From: Elephas maximus indicus
Lineage: Eukaryota; Chordata; Mammalia; Proboscidea; Elephantidae
Assembly (NCBI RefSeq): GCF_024166365.1
Contig: NC_064830.1
Span: 89,458,968-89,522,967, forward strand
DNA: 64,000 nucleotides
Direction of reading: 5' to 3'
Under the pieces are notes generated by a model, which was not told the DNA's origin, searched no databases, and saw only the letters and a list, made by a program, of their open reading frames with translations. Shown in pieces: positions 11,922 through 22,623 of this stretch; positions within the stretch are counted from its first letter, which is position 1; the number at the start of each line of letters is the position of its first letter. Position numbers and translations under genes: made by a program.

Positions 11922-13825
11922 TCAGCAGCTGCTACAAACACTGGGGTAGACATCCCAGTGCAGACCAATGGCATTGATGAAGATGCTTGACCGGCCACTG
12001 ATGAATCGTAGCACGGTGTTGGGGTACAAGGGGGCAGCATTGAAACTTGTGCCTGTATCTTTCCCAAAAGGTAGGTAGCGGCCTTTGTCGGTCACGAAGA
12101 CAAGCTTCCTCAGGTAGAACTTGTACTTGCCAGACACCTGGATCACTGATTCGCCAGGGTGCAGAAAGATCTCCTCTAGGTCTCCGAGGGTGCCACCCAC
12201 GTAGTCGCTCCACACCTTGCCATAGCGCACCTGGAGGCTGGGGGTAGGAAGGAGGAGAGTAGGAAGTAAGGCACTGAGAAGGGTGCTCAGAATTCATTAC
12301 CTCTTGGCCTGCACACTGGGATCTTCGAATGGGTGACAAGGCGACAAGTCTCCTGCCAGCCCCACAGAACTTGAGGGCTGAGTGAGCCCTTGGTGATCAT
12401 ACAGGGAACTTCAACTCCTCATTCTGGCAACAAACAAATGGGCTCAGAGAGGGAAAACCACTTGCCCAGAGTCACCCAGAGCGCATGTGTCTAGAGCTTG
12501 AATTTGAAGTTCAGACTCCTGCTATCCCCTCCCCCCATACCGGAAAGAAGCAAGGGTTTTTTGGGTTTTTTTTTTACTTTTTTTTAAATTGTACTTTATG
12601 TGAAAGTTTACAATTCAAGTCAGTTTCTCATCCAAAAACTTATACACACATTGTTATGTGACCCTAGTTGCTCTCCTTACAATGAGACAACACACTCCTT
12701 CCCTCCACCCTATATTTCCCATGTTCATTCAACCCAGTTTTTGTCCCCCCTCTGCCTTCTCATCTTGCCTCCAGACAGGAGCTGCCCGCATAGTCTCCTG
12801 TGTCTACTTGAGCTAAGAAGCACACTCCTCACCAGTATCATTTTATATCTTATAGTCCAGTCTAATCTTTGAAGAGTTGGCTTCAGGAATGGTTTTAGTT
12901 TTGGGTTAACAGAGAGGCTGGGGGCCATGACCTCTGGGGTTTCTCCAGTCTCAGTCAGACAATTGAGTCTGGTCAAAAGGATTTTTAAAACATGTGAAAA
13001 GCTGTCATGTGGAAGAAGGAGGAGACTTGTCTGTGTGCTGTTCCAGGGTGCAGATCCAGGATCAGAATGAGACACATTTTGGCTCGGCATGATAGAATTT
13101 GCTAACTATATGAACAGAACGGGAATATCTCAGAAGAGGCATCAAGCAAAGATGGAGAATACCTGGCAGGAATGTTGCAGAGAGAATTCATACCTCGGGT
13201 AGGGGCTGAACTAGACAACTTCTAGGCTCCTGAGGGTTCACGACTATATGATTTGCCCAGGGTCATGCATGTCAGGCTTGGAGGGGTTGTAGCAGTGCAG
13301 GTATACACAAAGTACTCTAACAATTTTTTACCATATCATGTTATCCCTGTGACTAGTCTAGTGAAATGAATGTGACCCAAAGTATCTGAGAACTTCCTAA
13401 TTTAGTAAGTTCCCAGAGGGTCCCCAAACCACAGAAACCCAAAGAACCTTACCCTACGATGTAGTATCTGTTGACGCGGACACGGATGGCGGTGATGGGG
13501 CCTTCCAGCTGGTTGCCAGAATGGGAGAATCGCTGTCCTCCACTACCTCCATACTCACCATTGTAGGAAGAGGACTGAACCTGAACTGGAAGGCAAAGTA
13601 AAAGTTGGAGGGAGCAATCCCTAAGATGTCAGTTTCTCCACACCACCCCATCCCTCCCATAACTCAGTTCCTACCACCCTCAAGCCAGCCTCTGAATGCC
13701 TTGCCCACCAGCAGTACAAGAGGCTGCCTTCCCATGACCTTGGTACTGGGCATCCTGACATCTCACTTACTGGCATTGACAGAGGCTGAAGCACAAAGGA
13801 GGGCTAGGAGAGCAATGGTCAACAT
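11922..13825 (-). CDS. ZG16: ZG16, zymogen granule protein 16, jacalin-type lectin
   Basis: The three coding exons are 13825-13771, 13585-13453 and 12237-11922. They join in frame with GT/AG introns to give 504 nt, 167 residues plus stop, the usual length of the family. Residues 1-16 form a signal peptide (MLTIALLALLCASASVNA start). The rest is one jacalin-like beta-prism domain with VRYGKVWSDYVGG (66-78), GDLEEIFLHPGESVIQVSG (81-99) and IGLHWDVYP (153-161). ZG16 is a secreted lectin of pancreatic zymogen granules and intestinal goblet-cell mucus that binds mannose-type glycans and Gram-positive peptidoglycan. Compared with the human protein as I recall it, the ligand-contact positions differ: Lys36 is Gln, Arg79 is Thr, and the 144-151 loop reads GRSSIFIN with Asn at the sugar-binding Asp151. 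The frame is otherwise intact. An L1 3' UTR sits in the last intron. Confidence 0.95.
12565..12975 (-). mobile_element. L1 3' UTR inside the last ZG16 intron
   Basis: The minus strand ends in CACATAAAGTACAATTTAAA and carries the same 3' UTR blocks as the copy at 9205. It lies in the same orientation as ZG16 within the intron 12238-13452. The frames read through it are repeat shadows. Confidence 0.8.
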
Positions 13826-14282
13826 CCTGGAGTGGGAAGAAAGTAGAAAATGAAGATTGCCCCTTTTCCCTCTGGACTTTATTTACCCAGGCATCCCTGA
13901 CCTCCAGTTTAGATGCAGGCTTCTTGGTCCTTCAACTCAGACCTAGCAGACCCCATCTTGGGTTTAGAAAGGATTGTCCATAGTCTGTAGTCCCGTTCCT
14001 CCCAGATAATATTGTCTGTGTCTTTGGCCCCTTTGGCTCTCCCTGGTCTGACTATAGCCAACCCCTCTTCTTCCCTCCCAAGCCAGAAGAGCAATAATTT
14101 ACTATCTGGATTAAATTATGGCAAGTCCCATCCCTTCTGGCATAAAGCAGGAAAGGAGTTTTCTGCAGAGAAAGTGAAGGACATCACCAAAGCATAGAGA
14201 TGTTTGAGTTTACCAAACCCAAGAGTCTGAACAAAACCTAACTGAAGTTTTCCGCAAGATTGGCCTGGCTTGTGGGTCCCTG

Positions 14283-14495
14283 TGGAGCCCTGGTGGCACA
14301 GTGGTTAAAAGCCCTTAGCTGCTAACCGAAAGGTCACCAGTTCAAACTCACCAGCTCCTCTGTGGGAGAAAGATGTGGCAGTCTGCTTCTGTAAAGATTA
14401 CAGCCTTGGAAACCCTAGGGGAAATTCTACTTTGTCCTACAGGGTTCCTATTAGTCAGAAGACTTGACAGCAGTGGGTTTGGTTTGGGTTTTTGG
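14283..14495 (+). mobile_element. Afrotherian tRNA-derived SINE, long form
   Basis: The head is tRNA-like, with A-box GTGGCACAGTGGTTAA and a B-box-like GGTCACCAGTTCAAACTC. It carries the extra GAGAAAGATGTGGCAGTC segment of the long class and a 3' GTTTGGTTTGGG tail. It lies in the probable first intron of ZG16. Confidence 0.88.
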
Positions 14496-14978
14496 TAGGT
14501 CATCTGGGGCATAGCTTAAGTCCCCAGCTTCACCCTGGTCTCAAATCAGAAGGAAAGGAGTATTTTAGAGGTGCCTCTGTGTCACCTGGGGAGTGAAGGT
14601 GGCATTAGAAGGGACCGTACCAATACCATTTTCCAAGCAGTTCTGGTGGGATAGACCGAGAAGTTGCAGAAGGAGTTGGGACCAGTTGAAGACATTAGAT
14701 CTCAGATGCCTGGTCTATTTGTCATAATTATTTCTCCCCTAATACAAATCTGACCATTTCCACTCCCCTGAGAGCCTGGATGTTCCCAGTTCTTCAGCTG
14801 AGACCCAGATATCTTTCTACCTAAGACAAGCTCAGGTCCAGGTGCCCTGCTTAACTGACACTCAGATCTCCCCTGCTGCTCAATCCAAGCATCCTCTTCT
14901 CCTGCTCAGATCTGAATTTCCCCCTAAGATCCAGGCTTCCCTGTCACCCACTTAGCCCAGACCTCTGTCACCCCTCAC

Positions 14979-15033
14979 CTGGAAGTTTCGAGTACGAACT
15001 AAGCCCCCAAAACTCCCAGATCTCTTATATTAG
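14979..15033 (-). promoter_or_regulatory. ZG16: Candidate ZG16 promoter and non-coding exon 1
   Basis: The ZG16 start codon lies one base after a strong acceptor (pyrimidine tract plus CAG at 13827-13829), so the 5' UTR must come from an upstream exon. On the minus strand a TATA-like ATATAAGA sits at about 15031-15023. A donor CTTCCAG|GTGAGG lies at 14979/14978. A start site 25-30 bases after the TATA box would give an exon of about 20 nt. The acceptor is clear; the exon 1 position is inferred. Confidence 0.4.
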
Positions 15034-15469
15034 GTCCAAACCCTCCCTCTGCTTGTTATCATGTGAACCTCACCTCCTGTGCAAACATGATCAGCCTCCT
15101 AGGATCAGGTGTCAGGCAGGGTCTGGAACATCTTATCCTGTCCCTCCCACAAAAGTTGCAGGTGGCAGGGTGGGGTCTACTCCGAGTCAAACCAGGAGGA
15201 GTAGAATAAACTTGAGAAAAGGTCACTAACCTAAAGGCCTAAGTAGGCAAAATGACTAATTGCCTCTGGGTAACCTGAGGGGCTCTTGAAAGGTTCTTCC
15301 TCCTCTAAATGGTCTGCAGTTGTTCTCACCTGAAATCGCCATCTTTCAGGATAAACAGTGTCCTCTCAGACATTTGAAATGTAGATTCTTCCAGAAAGGG
15401 TTACACTCCTAATGCCTCATACTGAGGAGTACCTACTATTTGCTAGGTAATTTTTTCTCTCCCTCCCTT

Positions 15470-15620
15470 GATATTTTATTATGAAAAATTTCAAACATAT
15501 AGTAAAAGTTAAAAGAATTGTATAGTGAACGCCCATATGTCCACAATGTAATTCTACCATGGTTAATATTTTGCAGTACTTGGCTTTGTTTTTGCTTTTT
15601 TCTTCCTTATCCATCCATCT
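15470..15620 (-). mobile_element. Old L1-like fragment
   Basis: The block from TATTTTATTATGAAAAATTTC through CCCATATGTCCACAATGT resembles a recurring old L1-type 3' fragment. It is cut on the right by a SINE, with ATCCATCCATC at the junction. The family assignment is low confidence. Confidence 0.35.
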
Positions 15621-15777
15621 AACCTGTTGCTGTTGAGTTGATTCTGACTCATAGCGACCCGATAGGACAGAGTAGAACTGGCCCATAGGGTTTCCAAGGA
15701 ATGCTGGTGGATTGGAACTGCCGACCATTTTTGGTTAGCAGCTGAGCTCTTAACCACTATGCCACCAGGGTTCCTCC
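15621..15777 (-). mobile_element. Afrotherian tRNA-derived SINE
   Basis: Minus orientation: the RTE-like 3' end (TGAGTTGATTCTGACTCATA) comes first and the tRNA head (GCTCTTAACCACTATGCC) last. Short class. Confidence 0.88.
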
Positions 15778-16492
15778 ACCCATCTATGACCCTCAATCTG
15801 CCAGACCTCCTCAAACTTTTCTTCTGTGAGAAGGTGACTAGCCAGAGGCCTAACTAAGGCACTACAGGTAGGGGGCATGCCCTGGGCACTGCTTGAGGAG
15901 GGACACTAATGAACAGTTTCTATTGGCCATAGTAGTTTCCAACACTAGCTCTGAGAGATCATTGAGCAATTTAAAACTAATTGCCATAGGCAGTGTTTTC
16001 CGTAGATAGGCCCCTGCTTGGGCTGCAGATGGACAATGAACACCAGCAGATTCCTCCTTCTGAGAACAGAGTCAATGGGCAAGTGGGAAGGTGAGTTAAG
16101 TATATACAGGGCCCCTTCTCTGGAGGTAGTTCTGGGCTTTGGGCCCTCAGGTCTCCTAGACCCCAGAACCACCCTCACAGGCTAGGCACCAAGGCGGATT
16201 CCTCCTGGGGCTGCAGCCTCTGCCCTGGGAAGACCCACCCAGGCAATTGCTCCTTCCCTGAGGCCTTAAACTTCCCTAGGGCTAATATGATAGATTTCTA
16301 CTCTCTTTAGATCCTTCTCTTCCTCTTGACCTAAAACCCCCTAAGACGGACTCCTGAGTCTTATTGCCTGACCGCTCCAGAACTGGCCCTCTGACTTTCC
16401 TGAATCATCAGGTCCTTCCAAGCTGAAGGAAGGATGGAGCCCAGAGCACTGCTGGCATAATTAATCTCAGTTATTAATGACCGATAGCTGGC

Positions 16493-16725
16493 AAGTTGCC
16501 CTGGTGGTACAGTGGTTAAAGCGCTTGGCTGCTAAAAGAAAGGTTGACGGTTCCAACCCACCAGCTCCTCTGCGGGAGAAAGATGTGGCCGTCTGATTCC
16601 ATAAAGATCACACAGCCTTGGAAACTGTATGGGGGCAGTTCTACTCTGTCCTATAGGGTTGCTATGAGTTGAAATTGACTTGACAGCAGTAGGTTTGGTG
16701 TTTTTTTTGGTTGTTTGTTTTAGTA
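16493..16725 (+). mobile_element. Afrotherian tRNA-derived SINE, long form
   Basis: A-box GGTGGTACAGTGGTTAA, long-class GAGAAAGATGTGGCCGTC segment, RTE-like GGTTGCTATGAGTTG end and a T/G-rich tail (GGTGTTTTTTTTGG). Confidence 0.88.
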
Positions 16726-16948
16726 GCTAGCATTCAGAGCACCCCACCTCTTCACAGGCTCACCATCTGGGGCTGAGGACCCATCCCAGATAAAGGAAGC
16801 CCTGCCCTGAGGAGCCAGAAACAGGGCAGGGCTCCTGGGTGGTGAGATTCTGGGAGTGAAGCAGGGCAACAGGAAAGGATGCCCTTGTCCCCATCTCCTC
16901 CCTGTCCCTGTCCTGCTCTCCCCTTCCTGCCCTCTCCTCATATCCTGG

Positions 16949-16966
16949 TGACGTACATTTACGTCA
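16949..16966. promoter_or_regulatory. Paired CRE-like sites in inverted repeat
   Basis: TGACGTA, four bases (CATT), then TACGTCA form a perfect 7-bp inverted repeat. Each arm holds the TGACG half-site bound by CREB/ATF proteins. It lies in non-repeat sequence about 1.9 kb upstream of the candidate ZG16 promoter. No start site is visible, so it may be an enhancer element or chance. Confidence 0.3.
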
Positions 16967-16984
16967 TTCCAGCCATTTTGTTTT

Positions 16985-17221
16985 ATTGTGTCTTTTGCCC
17001 TCTCTCTCTCTGTTTGCCTTTCTTACCGTATTCTTTCTCTTTCTCTTAGGTCTTGATCTTTCCCTCTATCTCCTGCTCTGAAATTTTGCCTTTATATTTC
17101 CTCTCTCCATGCCTTTTTCCTTCTGCCTTTGTCTCCTCTTTGTCTCTACATCTCTCCCAAGCTCTCTCTGGCTCTCTCCCTCTCTCCCACTATTGTCTCT
17201 CTTGGTCTCTTCTATTCCTTA
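16985..17221 (+). repeat. Pyrimidine-rich low-complexity tract
   Basis: A run dominated by CT, TCTC and CTCC steps, ending TATTCCTTACAG. It would serve as a polypyrimidine tract if the following open frame were an exon. Confidence 0.7.
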
Positions 17222-17553
17222 CAGGGGCATATCACACAGTCTGTGACCAAACATGGAAAGCCAAAGAGAGGTCTGAGGTGACAACCTTGGGTGAACGCCC
17301 TCATATTTCCAGGCATGATACGTCCAGAGCTCTCAGGATAGAGGATCCCCAAATTTGCCACAGGTTCATTCCCTTACACCTATCCTTGGATGAAGATTCA
17401 GAATCTCCTCCATTGCCTGGAGAGTGGTCCCTGGCTTCCCACAGCAAGTCCCCAGTCTCCTCTCCAGAGAGCAGAAAATACCTTTCCTTGGATGGGAGGG
17501 GTCTCAGGGTCAATTCTCTGCCTGTCCCAGACACAAGGAACACCACTGTCTAG
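17222..17553 (+). other. Open reading stretch after a strong splice acceptor, unassigned
   Basis: After the acceptor-like TCCTTACAG the plus strand is open for about 110 codons to a TAG at 17551-17553. It encodes a serine/proline-rich segment ending LPVPDTRNTTV. The sequence looks single-copy. I recognise no domain, see no AATAAA nearby, and recall no gene between ZG16 and C16orf54 in human. It could be a terminal exon of an unknown gene, a non-coding RNA exon, or chance. Confidence 0.25.
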
Positions 17554-17829
17554 TCTATCTACTCTGGGGTTTGTGCTGATATAGTGACTGAAGAACCAGA
17601 AAGAAGAAGGCAAAGGCAATGGAACACCAGCCCTTACCTCAGGTTCCTCCTTACCAGCTCCAGTTTAATCTGTTTTACATTTAACCCATGTGTCAGCTGG
17701 GGAGTCTACCTGTCCCTTTAAGCTGCCTTAAACTTCACCCCATCCTCAGTCCTATAGGCTCCGGAAGTCCAAAGCCTCTCCAAAGCTTTCTGCTGCTACA
17801 GGGTAACTTACATTCTCATTGTCTCCTCT

Positions 17830-18425
17830 GCCCCCTTGGAAAAGTAACTCAGTAAATGCTTATGGAGCTTCTCTACATTGGAGGCACCATACTAGATGCT
17901 AGAGAAATAGCAATGAAGAAGAGAATCCGCAAGGAGCTATCATTCCAGTGAGTGGAGTCATACAACAAACAAATGCATTAATGAGTCATCTGTTTATGAG
18001 CAGTGAGTGCTATGAAGAGAAAGAAAGCCAGGTGTGGGCATGAAGAGGGCTGGGGAGGCTGCTGTTTCAGCTGGAAGGTGTCTCTGCTTGGATAACATGT
18101 GGGGAGAGACTTGATTGAAGTGATGGAGAGAAATATAGATACTGAGGGGAAGAATGCCCCCAGGTAGAGGGAACAAGTACCAAAGCCCTGTGTGGGAAGT
18201 AGGCGTGATGAATTTGGAAACAGCAAGGAGAGCTGGGCAGCTGGAAGGGAGTGAGGGAACCAACAGAAGGTGAGGTCTCAGTGTCAGTCAGTGGGAAGAT
18301 GGCACAGGGCCTGGGAGGCCTGTTAGGAGTTTGGATTTTATTGTGAGTGATGAGAGCCTTTGAAGGGTTTTGGGCAGGGAAGCCACATGATCATATTTGC
18401 ATTTGAAAAGGATTACTTTCCCTGA
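17830..18425 (+). repeat. Ancient mammalian-wide repeat
   Basis: The order 'appearance of CTCAGTAAATGCTT, GGAGCTATCATTCCAGTG, GCTATGAAGAGAAAG, GGCAGGGAAGCCACATGATC' is that of an old, widely dispersed mammalian repeat. Diverged relatives occur near 29340, 36600 and 45890. I cannot name the subfamily. Confidence 0.45.
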
Positions 18426-18429
18426 ACAG

Positions 18430-19279
18430 ACTTGGGAATGTGTAAGAGTGGAAATGGAGGTTGTAGCAGGAATGGTATGAACCTTCCCCCATTTCACTGG
18501 GTCCTTCTCACCTCCTTTCCTGGATTGCCCTGAGAGCTCTACATTCAACTCCCTTTCTCAGCCAAAGCAGTGTTGTCCACTTCTGAAAGTCTTGGTAGGG
18601 ATTCAAGCCCCATGGTAGGGATCTGCCCCTTCACCTCTGACAAGAATTTTTCAAAATATATTTCCAAACAGTGGTGGATCTGTTTCCTTTTAAGGAAATA
18701 AATTTCTCTACCTCCTTATTTACACATTGGGCCTCCATGTGCAATTTCATTTAAACGAAGTATCTCATTACTGAAACAAATCTGAGTACTGCTTTTCTGT
18801 TCACCCTTCACTACCCCAATGGTAAACTAAAAACAGTGGAACAGAAGTGACTTGACCAAGCTGCATGGGGGGGGTCCCTCTATTCTCCTGACCTTACACT
18901 TCAATACTGCAGATGCTAATCCCACACTCTTTCTGTCTTGCCCCATGCTACTCCAGCTACCTGAAATGCTTTCCTCCTTCTGCCCACCTGATATCTCCTG
19001 CCCTCAAGACCGTTCAGACAATACCACCCCCCCTACACACACACCCCCCTGCACCAACCACAAGCCTTGTCTTACAAACTCCTCAGCTGGCTTCTCCCGG
19101 CCTCTCCCCTTCAAACAGAATTAGTCACTCCTTTCTCTGGCCCCAGTTGTGCTTTCCACATTATTATGGTTCTAATTACCCTGCATGGTAATTTTCTGTT
19201 TACATGAAAGTCTCCCCACTAAACTGAGAGCTTATTCTAGGGCAGGGATTGTTTTATCCATCTCTGAATTCCCCACTGC
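18430..19279. other. Unassigned intergenic sequence
   Basis: Includes a G-run at 18868 and a CCACC/CACAC-rich stretch near 19024-19050. The part near 18920-19060 may be an old LINE-like remnant. No gene is visible. Confidence 0.4.
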
Positions 19280-19291
19280 TAGCAGCACACC

Positions 19292-19448
19292 TGAAACCCT
19301 GGTGGCGTAGTGGTTAAGTGCTGCGGCTGCTAACCAAAAGGTCAGCAGTTCAAATCCACCAGGTGCTCCTTGGAAACTCTATGGGGCAATTCTACTCTGT
19401 CCTATAGGGTCGCTATGAGTCGGAATCGACTTGACGGCAATGGATGGG
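19292..19448 (+). mobile_element. Young afrotherian SINE with perfect target duplication
   Basis: A full short-class SINE is flanked by an exact 12-bp direct repeat, TAGCAGCACACC (19280-19291 and 19449-19460). Intact A and B boxes and GGTCGCTATGAGTCGGAATC near the 3' end indicate a recent copy. Confidence 0.93.
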
Positions 19449-19700
19449 TAGCAGCACACCACTTATCTGTCAGTTGTCTTACTGTGGTGGCTCTCGTGTT
19501 GCTGTGATACTGGAAGATATGCTACTGGTATTTCAAATACTAGAAGGGTCACCCATGGTGGACAAGTTTCAGTGGAGCTTCCAGACTAAGACTTCTGAAA
19601 AAACTGGCCCGTGCAAACCTAATGAATAGCAGTGGAACATTGTCTGATATAGTGCCAGAAGGTGATACCCTCAGGATTGAAGGCACTCAAAATACAACAT

Positions 19701-19825
19701 AGCCATAGCCGTTGAGTCAATTCCGACTCCTAGCAACCCTGTTGGACAAAGTAGAACTGCCCCATAGGGTTCCGAGGAGTGGCTGGTGAATTCGAACTGC
19801 CGACTTTTTGGTTAGCAGCTGCCCT
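19701..19825 (-). mobile_element. Afrotherian SINE, lacking the tRNA head
   Basis: Minus orientation, running from the 3' end into GGTTAGCAGCTGCCC. The A-box end is absent where the RTE 5' region begins, so the SINE was either 5'-truncated or cut by the RTE. Confidence 0.8.
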
Positions 19826-19958
19826 AGGCCGGGTTCTCTAGAGAAGCAAAACCAGTAAAACGTATAAGTATATACAGAGAGAGAGAGATGTATATCAAGG
19901 AAACAGCTCACATGATTGTAGAGGCAGGAACATCCCAAGTCCCTGGATCAGGGTAGAG

Positions 19959-20205
19959 GTTTCTCTTGGTTCACATAGCTGCAGGGGCTGATGAACCCAA
20001 GATCAGCAGGCTGGAGTGCAGGGCTCTTGCTCACAGGCTGTGAAGGCTGATGAATCCCAAGATGGGCAGGCAAGGCCGCAAGTCTTCTCCTGATTCACGT
20101 AGCTGCAGGGGCTGGTGAACACAAGATCGGCAGGTTGGAGAGCAGGATTCTTGCTCACAAACTGTGAAGATCAACGCGTTAATCCCAAGATCTGCAGGTA
20201 AGATG
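19959..20205 (+). promoter_or_regulatory. Two tandem monomers in the RTE 5' region
   Basis: Two diverged units of about 123 bp (19959-20082 and 20083-20205) each contain TAGCTGCAGGGGCTG, a CAAGATC block, CTTGCTCACA and a closing AATCCCAAGAT. Tandem 5' monomers act as promoters in some LINEs; that role is only inferred here. Confidence 0.6.
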
Positions 20206-20682
20206 CTAGCTCAGGTCCCAAGAACCAGGGGTCAGATGAACAACAGGCAGCTGCAGGATCCAGAACCAGTCAAAAGACTTGGCAAGGTGAGCAGGAAGGA
20301 AGTAGGCAGTGGAGAGCAGAGAGATGAAGGCTGAGGGGGCAGTGAGCTGCCACAGATGCCACCCCAGTCAATACCACTCAGCAGAATCCATCATGGGGGT
20401 GATCACATACCAAATTTCAACAGGAAGTGACCACAACATTACGCAACTGCAAAACACTGAGAATCAAGGCCCAGACAGGTTGACACACAATCTTAATCAT
20501 CACAGCAGCCAAGCTCTAGAGTTGACCCTAATGACATGGATGGAGTCAAGCTTTCAGGACCTTCATTTGCTGATGTGGCACAACTCTAAATGAGAAGAAA
20601 CAGCTGCAAACATCCATTAATAATCAGAGCATGGAATGTATGAAGTACAAATCTAGGAAAATTAGAAGTCACCAAAAATAAA

Positions 20683-22611
20683 ATGGTCCACATGAAGATA
20701 GATATCCTAGGCATTAGTGAGCTGAAACGGACTGGTACTGGTCATTTTGAATCAGACAATCATATGGTATACTATGCCAGGAATGACGAATTGAGAAACA
20801 GTGTTTCCTTCATCACCAAAAAGAACATTTCAAGATCTACCCTGAAGTACACTGTCAGTGATAGGATAATAACCATATGTCTGAAAGGAAGACCAGTTAA
20901 TATGACTATTAATCAAATTTATGCACCAACCACTAATGCCAAAGATGAAGAAATTGAAGATTTTTATCAGCCTCTGCAGCCTGAAATCGATCAAACATGT
21001 AATCAAGATGTATTGATAATTATTGGTGTTTGGAAAGTGAAAATTGGAAATAAAGAGGAAGGGTTGGTGGTTGGAAAATATGGCCTTGGTGATAGAAATG
21101 ATGCTGGATATTGCATGGTAGAATTTTGCAAGACTAACAACCTCTTCATTGCAAATATGTTTTTTCAACAACATACACAGTTGAAGTGTACTTCACTGAT
21201 GGAAAACACAGAAATCAAATCAACTACATCTGTGGAAAGAGACTGATAGCCAACGCGGTCAGGAGGTACTTAGCCATTATCAAGCAAAACCTTAAGCGAT
21301 GGTGCTGTGTGTAGCTAAATTAGCAGCTGTTCAAACCAAGTGGAACCTGCCCCTTCCTGTCGATTGTCCTCAAAGTTCTGGGTGTGGCTCAAGACAGTTA
21401 AACCCAGTTTACTAGCCTACATGCCAAAGAACAAACAAAATTTGTCTTACTGTGCCCATGTGCCATGATAACCTATGTAGTCCATAATGTTTGTATGTAC
21501 TTCCTTGGGAGGGACAGTATAAAAAGTTCCGTGTCCATTTGTTCAGAGAGCTTGGTTTGAGGTATACACCTCCTTGCTCCTTGCCTGCTAGCTTGCAATA
21601 ATTACTCTTCCTCCCTCCTCACCTCGGTGTGTCTTTATTGATGAGAAGCTGCACCAAGTAGGAACTGCTTTGGGTAACAAGACAATGGAGAAACTCAACA
21701 TCATTAGTCAGAACAAGGCCAGGGGATGACCGTGGGACAGACCATCAATTGCTTATATACAAGTTCAAGTTGAAGCTGAAGAGCAAGTCCACGAGAGCCA
21801 AAATGCATCCTTGAGTATATCCCACCTGAATTTAGAGACCATTTCAAGAATAGATTTGACACACTGAACATTAATGACCAAAGACCAGAAGAGTTGTGGG
21901 ACGATATCAAGAACATCATACACGAAGAAAGCAAAGGGTCATTAAGAAGACAAGAAAGAAAGAAAAGACCAAAATGGATATCAGAACAGACTCTGAAACT
22001 TGCTGTTGAACATAGAGCAGCTAAAGCGAATGGCAGAAATGTTGAAGTAAAAAAGCTGAACAGAAGATTTTAAATGGTGGCTCAAGAAAACAAAGTAAAG
22101 TACTATAATGGCATATGCAACTACCTAGAGTTAGAAAACCAAAATGAAGAACACACTCTGCATTTCTCAAGCTGAAAGAACTGAAAAAAATATTCAAGCA
22201 TTGAGTTGCAATATTGAAGGATTCTATGGGCAAAATATTGAAAGATGCAGAAAGCATCAAAAGAAGATGGAAGGAATACACAGAATCACTGTACCAAAAA
22301 CAATTGGTCCATGTTCAACCATTTCAGGAGTTAGCATATGATCAAGAATCTATGGTGCTGAAAGAGAACTTCAGGCTGCACTGAAGGCATTGGCAAAAAA
22401 ACAAGGCTTCAAGAATTGGTGAAATATCAGTTGAGATGTTTCAACAAATGGATGCAATGCTGGAAGCATACACTCACCTGTGCCAAGAAATTTGAAAGAC
22501 AGCTACTGGCCAACTGACTAGAAGAGATGCCTATTTGTGCCCATTCCAAAGAAAGGTGATTCAACAGAATGCAGAAATTATTGAACAATATCATTAATAA
22601 CACATGAAAGT
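20683..22611 (+). pseudogene. RTE endonuclease and first part of RT (B)
   Basis: The apurinic-type endonuclease starts MKIDILGISELKRTGTG and continues through NQIYAPTTNAKDEEI and VGKYGLGDRNDAG. The catalytic GDWN is changed to GVWK (about 21026-21037), so activity is lost. The frame is interrupted at 21243 by a solo LTR and resumes at 21684 with the linker and the N-terminal RT (VEMFQQMDAMLEA region), with frameshifts and stops. It ends at the insertion site of copy C. Confidence 0.85.
21244..21679 (+). mobile_element. Solo LTR with 4-bp target duplication, inserted in RTE B
   Basis: A 436-bp unit TGATAGCC...GGGTAACA is flanked by AGAC on both sides (21240-21243, 21680-21683). The flanking RTE text is continuous when the unit and one AGAC are removed. 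A TATAAAAA box lies at 21518-21525. TG...CA ends, a TATA box and a 4-bp duplication fit a class I (gamma-like) endogenous retrovirus LTR. No internal region remains. The orientation is from the TATA box. Confidence 0.85.
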
Positions 22612-22623
22612 AAAATTTTGCTG

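Noticed and set aside
11932-12339. 135-codon minus frame overlapping the last ZG16 exon
   Set aside because: Alternative frame of the ZG16 exon read into the intron; the jacalin frame is the conserved one.
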